From Altibacter lentus (GTDB lineage Bacteria > Bacteroidota > Bacteroidia > Flavobacteriales > Flavobacteriaceae): a stretch of 64,000 bases of DNA. The notes beneath the pieces are model-generated. The model was not told the origin of the DNA and did not search any database. It saw nothing but the letters and a program-made list of their open reading frames with translations. The position numbers and the translations under genes are program-made. The stretch's first letter is position 1; each line of letters starts with the position of its first letter. The stretch lies in NCBI RefSeq assembly GCF_000746845.1, contig NZ_KN050846.1:1504963-1568962 (forward strand). Direction: 5' to 3'. Positions 31,766 to 39,850 of this stretch are shown piece after piece.

Positions 31766-32977
31766 TTACAGGTTTACATTTTCAATAATCGCCGCATATC
31801 CTTGTCCTACCCCAACACACATGGTGATGAGCGCATAGCGTTTACCAGTAAGCTGAAGCTCCAATGCTGCCGAATAGGCAATTCGTGTCCCGGTGACACC
31901 CAATGGGTGGCCTATGGCGATAGAACCTCCATTTGGATTGATGCGTGGATCGTCATCTTTTAATCCCCATTCGCGGATACATGCGAGGGCCTGAGATGCA
32001 AAGGCTTCGTTCAACTCGATCACATCCATGTCATCCATGGTCAATCCGGCTTTCTCCAATGCCTTGTTAGAAGCCTGTACCGGACCGATCCCCATGATTT
32101 TTGGCTCCACCCCTACCACTGCAGAACTTACAATTCTCGCCATGGGTTTGAGATTGTATTTTTTTACGGCATCTTGGGATGCGATGATCGTGGCAGCGGC
32201 ACCGTCATTGAGTCCGGAGCTGTTTCCTGCCGTTACGCTTCCATCTTTCTTAAAGGCCGGTCGAAGTTTCGCCAGAATTTCTTTGGTAGTGCCCGGTTTT
32301 ATGAATTCATCATCTTTAAAGATAATGGGGTCTTTTTTTCGCTGCGGAATTTCAACCGGAACAATCTCCTTTGTCAAACGACCGCTTTCCTGTGCTTTTG
32401 CAGCTTTCATCTGACTCGCATAGGCAAATGCATCCTGATCTTCTCTAGTGATGTTATATTTTTCCACCAGATTCTCGGCAGTATTTCCCATACCATCTGT
32501 TCCATACAAATCATGCATCTTCTGGTTTACAAATCGCCATCCAAAACTTGAATCGTACATTTTTGCGTCTGTACCAAACGCCGATGAAGGTTTAGCGATC
32601 ACGTACGGACCCCGGGTCATATTCTCAACGCCTCCCGATATAAAAAGATCCCCATCTCCGGCTTTGATCGCACGGTTTGCGTGTATTATGGCGGAGAGTC
32701 CGCTGCTGCACAGTCTGTTGACTGTTTCACCGGGAACGGTGAATGGCAGGCCTGCCAGCAGCAGCGCCATACGAGCAACATTTCTATTGTCTTCCCCCGC
32801 TTGGTTCGCACAACCTAAGATAACATCGTTATAAGCGTCCTTAGGTATGCCAAGGTTTCGTTTAGCGATCTCAGCGATGACCAAGGCTCCTAGGTCGTCT
32901 GTTCTAACAGCACTCAAAGACCCTTGATAACTTCCAATAGGCGTTCTAATACCATCAATAATATATGCTTCTTTCAA
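31766..32977 (-). CDS. paaJ: 3-oxoadipyl-CoA/3-oxo-5,6-dehydrosuberyl-CoA thiolase
   Basis: About 403 residues. Thiolase features are the active-site Cys in NRLCSSGLSAI, the C-terminal GGSIAIGHPLGVTGTR (His) and the CxG-type MCVGVGQGYA (Cys). In the paa pathway it thiolytically releases acetyl-CoA from 3-oxo-5,6-dehydrosuberyl-CoA and then from 3-oxoadipyl-CoA. No ATG stands at the conserved N-terminus (KEAYIIDGIRTPIGSY). I place the start at TTG 32977 immediately before it; TTG 32983 is nearly as good and TTG 33019 is less likely. The long AT-rich gap upstream may contain a secondary promoter. The gene is followed 2 bases later by the SDR gene. Confidence 0.93.
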   Translation of the reverse strand: MKEAYIIDGIRTPIGSYQGSLSAVRTDDLGALVIAEIAKRNLGIPKDAYNDVILGCANQAGEDNRNVARMALLLAGLPFTVPGETVNRLCSSGLSAIIHANRAIKAGDGDLFISGGVENMTRGPYVIAKPSSAFGTDAKMYDSSFGWRFVNQKMHDLYGTDGMGNTAENLVEKYNITREDQDAFAYASQMKAAKAQESGRLTKEIVPVEIPQRKKDPIIFKDDEFIKPGTTKEILAKLRPAFKKDGSVTAGNSSGLNDGAAATIIASQDAVKKYNLKPMARIVSSAVVGVEPKIMGIGPVQASNKALEKAGLTMDDMDVIELNEAFASQALACIREWGLKDDDPRINPNGGSIAIGHPLGVTGTRIAYSAALELQLTGKRYALITMCVGVGQGYAAIIENVNL

Positions 32978-32983
32978 ACTCAA

Positions 32984-33170
32984 AATTTTAAATACAAAAT
33001 GCAAAAGGCTAAAGCGCAAAGACTTTATTATTAAACATTTTATGGTTTATATTTCTACTTAATTCGATTTGTTGTTTTGATACTTGTTGTAAAATTAACT
33101 AACCTGTCTTGTAAATCGTATTTTGAATTACTTTTCACTTTTACATTTCAGAATTTTGCTGTTTTACATT
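32984..33170. repeat. AT-rich intergenic repeat region, copy 2 (187-base gap)
   Basis: Between paaI and paaJ. Two right arms TTTTACATTT are exact (33139-33148 and 33162-33171), and a degenerate left arm AAATACAAAA lies at 32990-32999. No coding frame is credible. The half-palindrome ACTAAC near 33098 resembles half of the paaE operator but has no partner. Confidence 0.5.
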
Positions 33171-33578
33171 TTATTCCGTCCAGTCTTTTGTGGTTCTATA
33201 TACAACACCTTTAAAAAGTGCAACTAACTCATCTCCTCTTCTTACCTCAATAATGTTAAATCCTAGTTTGGTGCGCTTTTCATCGAGGGTTGCTTCAGCC
33301 GTAAGATAGTCTCCTTCTTCCAATGCCGAAATGTGATTCACAGAGGTCTCTATGGACACTGCATACGTTCCATGTGTGTTGGCAGTAAAACCGAATGCTG
33401 TATCGGCCAGAGAATAACTAATTCCCCCGTGTGCCTTATTCATACTATTCAGCATTTCTCGACGCACCCTCATGCCTACCTTACACCGTCCTACCTCACA
33501 TTCGAGAATTTCTATTCCAAGCCACTGACTAAAAGCGTCCTGAGAGAGCATTTTATATGGAATTTTGGCTCCTTCCAT
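33171..33578 (-). CDS. paaI: PaaI hotdog-fold thioesterase
   Basis: 135 residues of the hotdog fold. The PaaI signature is clear: AHGGISYSLADTAFGFTANTHG with the catalytic aspartate, and SVNHISALEEGDYLTAEA. PaaI hydrolyses aromatic acyl-CoA esters such as ring-hydroxylated phenylacetyl-CoA, preventing CoA trapping in stalled intermediates. A start at ATG 33578 (MEGAKIPYKMLSQD) fits the family length. It lies between paaH and paaJ, with an AT-rich inverted repeat on either side. Confidence 0.93.
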   Translation of the reverse strand: MEGAKIPYKMLSQDAFSQWLGIEILECEVGRCKVGMRVRREMLNSMNKAHGGISYSLADTAFGFTANTHGTYAVSIETSVNHISALEEGDYLTAEATLDEKRTKLGFNIIEVRRGDELVALFKGVVYRTTKDWTE

Positions 33579-33666
33579 TATAATTTAAAATAATAAATGT
33601 AAAAATTAAAAGGCATAAAGGTCAAGACACTTTTACGTTTGCTATTTTGCGATTTTACATTTTTCA
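33579..33666. repeat. AT-rich inverted intergenic repeat, copy 3
   Basis: AAATGTAAAA (33595-33604) and TTTTACATTT (33653-33662), with an extra near-copy TTTTACGTTT (33631-33640), between paaH and paaI. Confidence 0.6.
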
Positions 33667-34827
33667 TTAATAAAAAGTTTTGTTTTCTCTTTTCATTTTT
33701 CTAAGCAATGGCGAGCATCGGTAGCGGTCTTCATGATATTCTGCGTATAATGCGTCCATTTTCTGAACGCACCATTCGATGCCTTTCTCATCTGCCCAGG
33801 CCAACAATCCCTTGGGATAGTTCACCCCTTTGGTCATGGCATTATCAATATCTTCGGCAGATGCTATATTCAAGAACAAGGCGTCTGCCGCTTCGTTAAT
33901 AAGCATTATCAATACACGATCGAAGATACGATGCCCCAGCACATCCTCTTCGCGAGGAGTAGGGTTTTCTGCTCCTTCGGTGTAATTATAATATCCCTTG
34001 CCCGACTTTCGACCCAGATATCCCGCCTCTGCAAAACGCTTTTGTGTAAAGGCCGGCTTGTATCTGGGGTCGTAGTAAAAGGCTTCAAACACGGTTTCGG
34101 TTACGGTATAATTCACATCGTTCCCAATAAAATCCATGAGTTCAAAAGGACCCATTCTAAATCCACCTTTGGTCTTCAATGCCCAATCGATGGTAGCAAA
34201 ATCTGCAATACCTTCTTCATAAATCCGCAAAGCTTCTCCATAGAAGGGCCGTGCCACCCTGTTTACGATAAATCCGGGAGTGTCTTTAGCAATGGCAACG
34301 GTTTTTCCCCAGTCTTTTATGGTCTGTACAGCTGTTTGCAAGGTTTTTTCTGAAGTCTGGATCGCAGGAATCACTTCCACCAGTTTCATCAAAGGTGCAG
34401 GGTTGAAAAAATGAATCCCAATACATCTTTCGGGTAAAGTTAAGGAAGATGCTATTGAAGCAATCGATAAAGAAGAAGTATTGGAAGCAATAATACATGT
34501 TTCAGAAACATAGCTTTCCAACTCCTGAAACACATTCTTTTTTATTTTCAGATTCTCCACAATGGCCTCGATCGTCAAGTGTGAATCTGCCAGGTCCTTC
34601 AAACTACTCACATACTGAATGTTAGTCTGAACTCTATTCTTTTCACCGACATCTATTCTGCCTTTTTCCACCAAGCGAGCCAATATTCGTTCCAGGTCGG
34701 CTTCGGCGGTTTTTAACGCATCGCTATTAACATCAAATAGCTTTACCGCACAGCCGGCAGTAGCTGCAACCTGCGCAATGCCGCTTCCCATGGTACCCGA
34801 GCCTATTATTCCAACTTTTTTAATCAT
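33667..34827 (-). CDS. paaH: 3-hydroxyacyl-CoA dehydrogenase, phenylacetate pathway
   Basis: 386 residues. An N-terminal NAD-binding domain (KVGIIGSGTMGSGIAQVAA) is followed by the catalytic HFFNPAPLMKLVEV segment and PGFIVNRVARPFYGEALR. A first C-terminal dimerisation domain (about 187-285) ends with GRKSGKGYYNY, and a second, shorter copy continues to the end (DRVLIMLINEAADAL...DNAMTKGVNYPKGLLAWAD). The product oxidises 3-hydroxyadipyl-CoA to 3-oxoadipyl-CoA with NAD+. E. coli PaaH is about 475 residues, so this one is a compact version. The start is ATG 34827. It stands between paaG and paaI. Confidence 0.93.
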   Translation of the reverse strand: MIKKVGIIGSGTMGSGIAQVAATAGCAVKLFDVNSDALKTAEADLERILARLVEKGRIDVGEKNRVQTNIQYVSSLKDLADSHLTIEAIVENLKIKKNVFQELESYVSETCIIASNTSSLSIASIASSLTLPERCIGIHFFNPAPLMKLVEVIPAIQTSEKTLQTAVQTIKDWGKTVAIAKDTPGFIVNRVARPFYGEALRIYEEGIADFATIDWALKTKGGFRMGPFELMDFIGNDVNYTVTETVFEAFYYDPRYKPAFTQKRFAEAGYLGRKSGKGYYNYTEGAENPTPREEDVLGHRIFDRVLIMLINEAADALFLNIASAEDIDNAMTKGVNYPKGLLAWADEKGIEWCVQKMDALYAEYHEDRYRCSPLLRKMKRENKTFY

Positions 34828-34908
34828 AAATTCTAAATGTAAAATTTAAAAGAAGAAAGTTTTATTCACTCTTACATTTTAAATTTTTCGGTTTGTCATT
34901 TAAAGTTT
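34828..34908. repeat. AT-rich inverted intergenic repeat, copy 4
   Basis: AAATGTAAAA (34835-34844) and TCTTACATTT (34870-34879, one mismatch from the arm consensus) between paaG and paaH. Confidence 0.55.
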
Positions 34909-35694
34909 TTATTTCCCTTTAAATTCTGGTTTTCTTTTATTCACAAAGGCATCTACACCTTCGTTGTAATCATCACTTTGAGCCGCTTCTATCTGAAGCT
35001 TCGATTCCATTTCCAGCTGTGCCTTTAAATCGTTCGTCATAGATTGATTGAGCAATCGTTTCGTCATCCCTAAGGCTTTGGTTGGCATTTTTGCCAGTGT
35101 TTCAGCTAAGGCGGTCACTTCGGAAATAAAATCTTCCGAAGAAAAAACCTTATAGACCATTCCAAGTTTTTCGGCTTCTTCGGCAGAGACCTTATCTCCT
35201 AATAACATCAATGCTGATGCTTTCTGAAAACCGATAAGGCGTGGTAAGAAAAAGGTTCCCGCACTGTCCGGCACCAATCCTATCTTGCTGAATGCCTGAA
35301 TAAAACCTGCTCCTGCTGAAGCGACTACCACATCACAAGCCAAGGCTATATTTGCCCCGGCACCGGCCGCTACTCCGTTTACAGCTGCAATAACTGGCTT
35401 TTCAATGGTGCGAATACGTTGAATAATGGGATTGTAATGTTCTTCCAATATCTTTTTAAATCCGGGATTGAGTTCGGGAGTGGTGACCTCTTTCAAGTCC
35501 TGACCTGCGCAAAAAGCTCTTCCGCTTCCGGTAATGACAATCGCTCGTACAGTAGCTTCGGACGCACAATGGTCTAATTGTTTTTGAAGACGCAACGCCA
35601 TCTCACGATTAAAGCTGTTGAACACATCCGGTCTGTTGAGCGTTATCCACGCTGTATTATTTTCAATTTTAAGTTCAATTGAATCCTGGCTCAT
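34909..35694 (-). CDS. paaG: 1,2-epoxyphenylacetyl-CoA isomerase
   Basis: 261 residues of the crotonase fold. The oxyanion-hole segments are FCAGQDLKEV and AGAGANIALACD. The catalytic glutamates of hydratases are absent (Asn at the first position), while the PaaG aspartate is present in LVPDSAGTFFLPR. The C-terminus AAQSDDYNEGVDAFVNKRKPEFKGK is the PaaG hallmark. It isomerises ring-1,2-epoxyphenylacetyl-CoA to the oxepin-CoA that PaaZ then opens. The start is ATG 35694. A 58-base gap with an imperfect hairpin separates it from the VOC gene. Confidence 0.94.
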   Translation of the reverse strand: MSQDSIELKIENNTAWITLNRPDVFNSFNREMALRLQKQLDHCASEATVRAIVITGSGRAFCAGQDLKEVTTPELNPGFKKILEEHYNPIIQRIRTIEKPVIAAVNGVAAGAGANIALACDVVVASAGAGFIQAFSKIGLVPDSAGTFFLPRLIGFQKASALMLLGDKVSAEEAEKLGMVYKVFSSEDFISEVTALAETLAKMPTKALGMTKRLLNQSMTNDLKAQLEMESKLQIEAAQSDDYNEGVDAFVNKRKPEFKGK

Positions 35695-35752
35695 ACCTGT
35701 TATTTTCGCTTCCTGTCAAGTCTTCGAAATTTTTTTCCGAAGTAAAGGAAGA

Positions 35753-36127
35753 CTAGTTAATTTTAAAAGACGGGTTATAGATCAACCCAATTACATTATT
35801 CCATGGATCTTTTACCGAGGCAACCATGAGTTCGCCTCCTACGTTCGTGGGTTCTTCGTGCTTGGTAGCCCCTAATGTAATGAGACGCTTGTATTCTTTT
35901 TCAATATCATCTACGCCCCAATACGACAGTACGTTCTCACCCCGGGCAACTGAAGCTCCTCCTTCCGGCAATAGCCCCAATTCGTAGCCCTTTATAGAAA
36001 AACCTACATAAAATGTTTCATCAAAGTACGGATCGACCTCAAAAGCCTTGGCGTACCATTTCTTTGCTTGGGCTAGCTCGGGCACAATGTATATAGTAGT
36101 ACGTAATCCCAGCATTATTTGAGACAT
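35753..36127 (-). CDS. VOC-superfamily (glyoxalase-like) protein within the paa operon
   Basis: 124 residues in one VOC module of the beta-alpha-beta-beta-beta type: LRTTIYIVPELAQAKKWYAKAFEV at the start and VKDPWNNVIGLIYNP at the end. The metal-ligand pattern of true glyoxalases is not complete as far as I can judge. The start could be ATG 36127, overlapping the end of paaD by 13 bases, or ATG 36115, which forms a TAATG stop-start overlap with paaD. The latter suggests translational coupling. VOC proteins are not classical Paa components, so this may be an accessory or detoxifying function (inference). Confidence 0.8.
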   Translation of the reverse strand: MSQIMLGLRTTIYIVPELAQAKKWYAKAFEVDPYFDETFYVGFSIKGYELGLLPEGGASVARGENVLSYWGVDDIEKEYKRLITLGATKHEEPTNVGGELMVASVKDPWNNVIGLIYNPSFKIN

Positions 36128-36627
36128 TTAAAGTAATCGAAAGGTTCTAAACACTCGTCACATTTAAACAAAGCTTTACAGGCCGTGGACCCGAATTGGC
36201 TCACCAGATGAGTATTGGTACTTCCGCAATTGGTGCATTTCACTACTTTTGCATCCCCCAAGAGCGCTTCCTTATCGGCAGTTTCCTCCAATGGAGCCGC
36301 AATTCCATAAGCTTCCATCTTTCGCTTCCCTTGCTCACTTATCCAGTCGGTTGTCCAGGCAGGTGCCAGCACCAATTCTACCTTAGCATTCATACCTGCC
36401 TCCGCAAAAGCTGCCTTTAAATCATCGCCGATCACATCCATGGCAGGGCATCCCGAATAGGTTGGGGTCAATTTTATATAGACGGTCCCCTTTTTTTCTA
36501 TCGCTTCGCGAATCACTCCGAGGTCCAATACAGTTAGCACCGGAATTTCGGGATCTGACACCTTATCTAAAATCGGGCGAAGGTGATCTTCAATATTGGT
36601 TTGAGCTACAAGTGTCATGTTTTCCAT
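36115..36627 (-). CDS. paaD: Phenylacetyl-CoA epoxidase-associated protein PaaD
   Basis: 170 residues. The N-terminal MIP18/DUF59 domain shows KVSDPEIPVLTVLDLGVIREAI and TYSGCPAMDVI with the conserved cysteine. The C-terminal zinc-ribbon-like part has CTNCGSTNTHLVSQFGSTACKALFKCDEC. PaaD is thought to help mature the iron centres of the epoxidase. The gene lies 40 bases after paaC and overlaps the VOC gene. The start is ATG 36627, with an alternative at 36618. Confidence 0.94.
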   Translation of the reverse strand: MENMTLVAQTNIEDHLRPILDKVSDPEIPVLTVLDLGVIREAIEKKGTVYIKLTPTYSGCPAMDVIGDDLKAAFAEAGMNAKVELVLAPAWTTDWISEQGKRKMEAYGIAAPLEETADKEALLGDAKVVKCTNCGSTNTHLVSQFGSTACKALFKCDECLEPFDYFKCLK

Positions 36628-36667
36628 TTTATGGGTATTCTTCTACAACAGTCGTATTTGTTGTGAT

Positions 36668-37423
36668 TTACCACGTCATATTGGGGTAGGTGCGTTGCAT
36701 GTATTGTAACTCGCTCAAAATATACCCCATGTGTTCCGTGTGGATACCTTCTTTGCCACCTTTTGTGAAATAGGTATTTTCGGGGACAGTCAACGTGGCT
36801 TCCTTCAACACATCGGACACTTCTTTGTAATATTCCTCTTTTAATTGAGCTATATCTACCCCTATACCGTTCGCTGCCATAGTTTTTTCGGCATCGGTCA
36901 TAAGGAACAATTCGTTTGTAAAGCGCCAAAGATCGTCCACAGCTTCCTGCATTTTTTGACGACTTTCTTCTGTACCATCGCCTAAACGTTTTACCCAATC
37001 ACTTGAAAACCGTTTATGATAGCTAACTTCCTTGATGCCTTTTTTCGCTACAGCCACTAATTGGTCATCCTTGCTGTATTGTAATTTCTCCAAAAACATG
37101 AGATGATACACATCAAACAGGAACTGTCTGGCCATCACATATCCAAAGTGCGTATTGGGTTGTTCTACTAAAAGTACATTCTTATATTCCCGCTCCAATC
37201 TTAGAAATGCGATATCATCTTCTGTTTTTTCTTCATCGATTAATCTCGCGGCATATTGATAGTAACTTCTGGTTTGACCAATGAGGTCTAAAGCAATATT
37301 CGTGATCGCTATATCGGTCTCAAGACTCGGTCCGTGACCACAAAGTTCCCCCAGACGCTGTCCAAGGATCAGTGAATTATCTGCAATGCAAAGAATATAT
37401 TGATATAATGTTTCATTTTTCAT
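36668..37423 (-). CDS. paaC: Phenylacetyl-CoA 1,2-epoxidase structural subunit PaaC
   Basis: 251 residues, ferritin-like helical. It starts NETLYQYILCIADNSLILGQRLGELCGHGPSLETDIAITNIALDLIGQTR and has HTEHMGYILSELQYMQRTYP at the end, both characteristic of PaaC. It pairs with PaaA as a non-catalytic scaffold subunit of the multicomponent monooxygenase. A one-base gap separates it from paaB, so the two are translationally linked. Confidence 0.96.
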   Translation of the reverse strand: MKNETLYQYILCIADNSLILGQRLGELCGHGPSLETDIAITNIALDLIGQTRSYYQYAARLIDEEKTEDDIAFLRLEREYKNVLLVEQPNTHFGYVMARQFLFDVYHLMFLEKLQYSKDDQLVAVAKKGIKEVSYHKRFSSDWVKRLGDGTEESRQKMQEAVDDLWRFTNELFLMTDAEKTMAANGIGVDIAQLKEEYYKEVSDVLKEATLTVPENTYFTKGGKEGIHTEHMGYILSELQYMQRTYPNMTW

Positions 37424-37424
37424 A

Positions 37425-37709
37425 TTACATGTGCTTTACATCATCCGGCAGATCGTAAAAAGTAGGATGACGGTAAATCTTGTCCTGAGCAGGCTCAAAA
37501 AGTTCTCCATTATCCTGAGGGTTGGAGGCAGTAATATATTTACTTTCAACCACCCAAATACTTACGCCTTCATTACGACGTGTATACACATCTCTTGCGT
37601 TTTCCATTGCCATTTCGGCATCGGCTGCGTGCAGGCTCCCAAAATGACGGTGCTCCAGTCCGTTCTTACTGCGAACGAATACTTCCCAAAGTGGCCAATT
37701 TTTAGTCAT
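37425..37709 (-). CDS. paaB: Phenylacetyl-CoA 1,2-epoxidase subunit PaaB
   Basis: 94 residues from ATG 37709 (MTKNWPLWEVFVRSKNGLEH), matching the 95 residues of E. coli PaaB. The frame stays open to 37790, inside paaA, but that extension ([15 protein letters not shown]) has no family similarity and was rejected. Characteristic elements are HFGSLHAADAEMAMENARDVYTRRNEGVSIWVV. PaaB helps bridge the A-C heterodimers in the epoxidase complex. Confidence 0.96.
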   Translation of the reverse strand: MTKNWPLWEVFVRSKNGLEHRHFGSLHAADAEMAMENARDVYTRRNEGVSIWVVESKYITASNPQDNGELFEPAQDKIYRHPTFYDLPDDVKHM

Positions 37710-37731
37710 AGATTTAATGTTGAAATTATTA

Positions 37732-38688
37732 CTAACTTGCTTTCGCAACTTTCTTAGCTGTTTGTTTTTCGGCGTATGCCATGGCGGCATCCCTTACCCA
37801 GGCACCTTCTTCCCATGCATTCACCCGCGCGTTCATCCGCTCTTTGTTACAAGGTCCATGTCCTTTAACTACTTGCCAGAATTCGTCCCAATCAATAGGA
37901 CCAAAGTCATAATGACCCGTTTCCTCATTGAATTTAAGGTCGGGGTCGGGAATAGTTAGACCTAACAGGTCTGCCTGAGGTACCGTTTGATCGATAAATT
38001 GCTGTCGCAGCTCGTCATTGGTCTTACGCTTCAATTTCCATTTCATGGATTGCTCGGTATGTACTGAAGCATCATCGGTAGGACCTAACATCATCAAACT
38101 GGGCCACCACCATCTGTTAAGGGCATCCTGTGCCATTTCTTTTTGTTCTTGTGTACCGTTGCATAGAGTAAGCATGATCTCATAGCCTTGACGCTGATGA
38201 AAACTCTCTTCCTTGCACACTCGCACCATGGCACGGGCATACGGTCCAAATGAGGTATTGCAAAGTGGCACCTGATTGATAATCGCTGCTCCGTCCACTA
38301 ACCAGCCTATCGCGCCCATGTCGGCCCATGTAACTGTGGGGTAATTGAATATAGAAGAGTATTTTGCTTTTCCGCTATGCAATTGCTCATAAAGTTCGTC
38401 ACGTGAGATCCCCAAGGTCTCACAGGCGGAATATAAATACAATCCGTGACCGGCTTCATCTTGTACTTTAGCTAACAATGCTGCTTTTCTTCTCAAGGAT
38501 GGTGCGCGGGTGATCCAATTTCCTTCCGGCAACATTCCTACGATCTCGGAATGTGCATGTTGGGAGATCTGACGAATATGTGTCTGTCTGTATTTCTCCG
38601 GCATCCAGTCTTTAGGCTCTATCTTTTCATCACGCGCGATCCGCGCTTCAAAGATCGCTTCCAAATTTTTTACTTCATTTTCACTCAT
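37732..38688 (-). CDS. paaA: Phenylacetyl-CoA 1,2-epoxidase catalytic subunit PaaA
   Basis: 318 residues with a di-iron ferritin-like fold. Metal-ligand segments are visible as [22 protein letters not shown] (E..ExxH) and [16 protein letters not shown] (ExxH). The protein carries out O2-dependent epoxidation of the ring of phenylacetyl-CoA with electrons from PaaE. Length and sequence match PaaA closely. The start is ATG 38688, 32 bases after paaE. Confidence 0.97.
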   Translation of the reverse strand: MSENEVKNLEAIFEARIARDEKIEPKDWMPEKYRQTHIRQISQHAHSEIVGMLPEGNWITRAPSLRRKAALLAKVQDEAGHGLYLYSACETLGISRDELYEQLHSGKAKYSSIFNYPTVTWADMGAIGWLVDGAAIINQVPLCNTSFGPYARAMVRVCKEESFHQRQGYEIMLTLCNGTQEQKEMAQDALNRWWWPSLMMLGPTDDASVHTEQSMKWKLKRKTNDELRQQFIDQTVPQADLLGLTIPDPDLKFNEETGHYDFGPIDWDEFWQVVKGHGPCNKERMNARVNAWEEGAWVRDAAMAYAEKQTAKKVAKAS

Positions 38689-38720
38689 AGCTGTATGTTT
38701 GCGCCTGAAGATACAGGCTG

Positions 38721-39794
38721 TTACACATCAAAATCTACTTTTACACGATTGGAAGTAGGCACCGATTGGCAACTCAGCACAAAATTTTGGGCTACCTCTT
38801 TTTCTTCCAGGGCGTAATTTATTTTCATTTCCACTGTACCTTCCAAGACTTGACACTTACAGGTACTGCATACACCGCCTTTACATGCAAAGGGCAGGTC
38901 GGCTCCGGCTCCTAAGGCTGCGTCTAGGATATTGTCGTAATCGTTGGTCATTGTAAACTGAAATTCCTTTCCTCCGTCTACAATAGTTACTTCGACTCCT
39001 TCGACGTTTTGCTGCGCTAGGCGTTCGGCTCGTTTTTTATCTTCTTCTGAAAGTCCGCTTACGAACAATTCAAAATGAATCAGTTCTTTAGGCAATCCCG
39101 CTTCCACCAGATAGTTACTCACATAATGCACCATGTCTTCGGGACCACACAAAAACACTTCGCTGGTATCGGGTATATCAATGAAGGTCTTTGAAAGTAC
39201 CTTCATTTTATCATCGTCAAAGCGCCCGTTGAACAAATCTATATCACGTCGTTCTTTGGTAAGGAAATAGTAGATTTCCAGTCGCCCGAAGTAAGTATTG
39301 CGAAGTTGCTCTAATTCTTCCTTAAAGATAATGGATTTGGCTGTTCTATTCACATAAAACAACTTACAAGTGGATTGCGGTTCTGAAGCGAGGTGTGTTT
39401 TGATCATCGAAAGAATAGGTGTGATCCCACTTCCGGCTGCAAAGAAAAGATAATTCTTTGGCTTATCGGGATGTACATCTACCCCAAACGCACCACTGGG
39501 AGCCATGATCTCAAGGGTATCTCCCGCTTTTAAGGTATTGTTAACATAGGTAGAAAACTTCCCGGTTGGAATTTGTTTCACAGCCACCTTCCATTGCCTG
39601 TCGACAGGACTGGAGCATAAACTGTAAGAACGACGAATGTCCTCCCCATCAATATCTGCCTTGAGGGTAAGGTGCTGTCCTTGCTGGAAGGTAAATTCCT
39701 TCGCAAGTTCCTGAGGCATATCGAACGTGATGACCGAACAATCATCCGTCTCTTTATAGATATCCTTTACTTTGATCTTATAAAATTTTGCCAC
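38721..39794 (-). CDS. paaE: Phenylacetyl-CoA epoxidase reductase PaaE
   Basis: 357 residues. The FAD-binding domain has the [10 protein letters not shown] motif, the NAD(P)H-binding domain has [15 protein letters not shown] and FLCGPEDMV, and the C-terminal plant-type ferredoxin has [13 protein letters not shown] with a fourth Cys at LSCQ. It passes electrons from NADPH to the PaaA di-iron centre. The start is GTG 39794 (GTG-GCA-AAA, reading MAKFYKIKV), which fits the family. The gene is first in the catabolic operon, directly behind the operator-containing promoter. The E-A-B-C-D order differs from E. coli A-B-C-D-E. Confidence 0.95.
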   Translation of the reverse strand: MAKFYKIKVKDIYKETDDCSVITFDMPQELAKEFTFQQGQHLTLKADIDGEDIRRSYSLCSSPVDRQWKVAVKQIPTGKFSTYVNNTLKAGDTLEIMAPSGAFGVDVHPDKPKNYLFFAAGSGITPILSMIKTHLASEPQSTCKLFYVNRTAKSIIFKEELEQLRNTYFGRLEIYYFLTKERRDIDLFNGRFDDDKMKVLSKTFIDIPDTSEVFLCGPEDMVHYVSNYLVEAGLPKELIHFELFVSGLSEEDKKRAERLAQQNVEGVEVTIVDGGKEFQFTMTNDYDNILDAALGAGADLPFACKGGVCSTCKCQVLEGTVEMKINYALEEKEVAQNFVLSCQSVPTSNRVKVDFDV

Positions 39795-39818
39795 GTATCT
39801 TTTGTCGTATTAAAAACA

Positions 39819-39849
39819 CAAAACTAACGTTTGTTAGTAAGGTTTGCAA
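39819..39849 (-). promoter_or_regulatory. paa operon promoter with TetR-type operator
   Basis: On the minus strand TTG (39849-39847) is followed by 20 bases and exact TAGTTTTG (39826-39819). A perfect dyad ACTAAC-gttt-GTTAGT at 39823-39838 covers part of the -7 box and the spacer. A TetR-family gene lies just upstream. The leader to GTG 39794 is about 20 bases. I infer repression of paaE onward by the neighbouring regulator, relieved by a CoA ester such as phenylacetyl-CoA. Confidence 0.75.
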
Positions 39850-39850
39850 G

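Noticed and set aside
33098-33103. ACTAAC half-site as a second paa operator
   Set aside because: There is no matching GTTAGT four bases away and no consensus promoter in register, so it is probably chance.
37710-37790. Extended N-terminus of paaB
   Set aside because: The extension lies in paaA coding sequence and has no PaaB similarity. ATG 37709 gives the normal 94-95 residue length.
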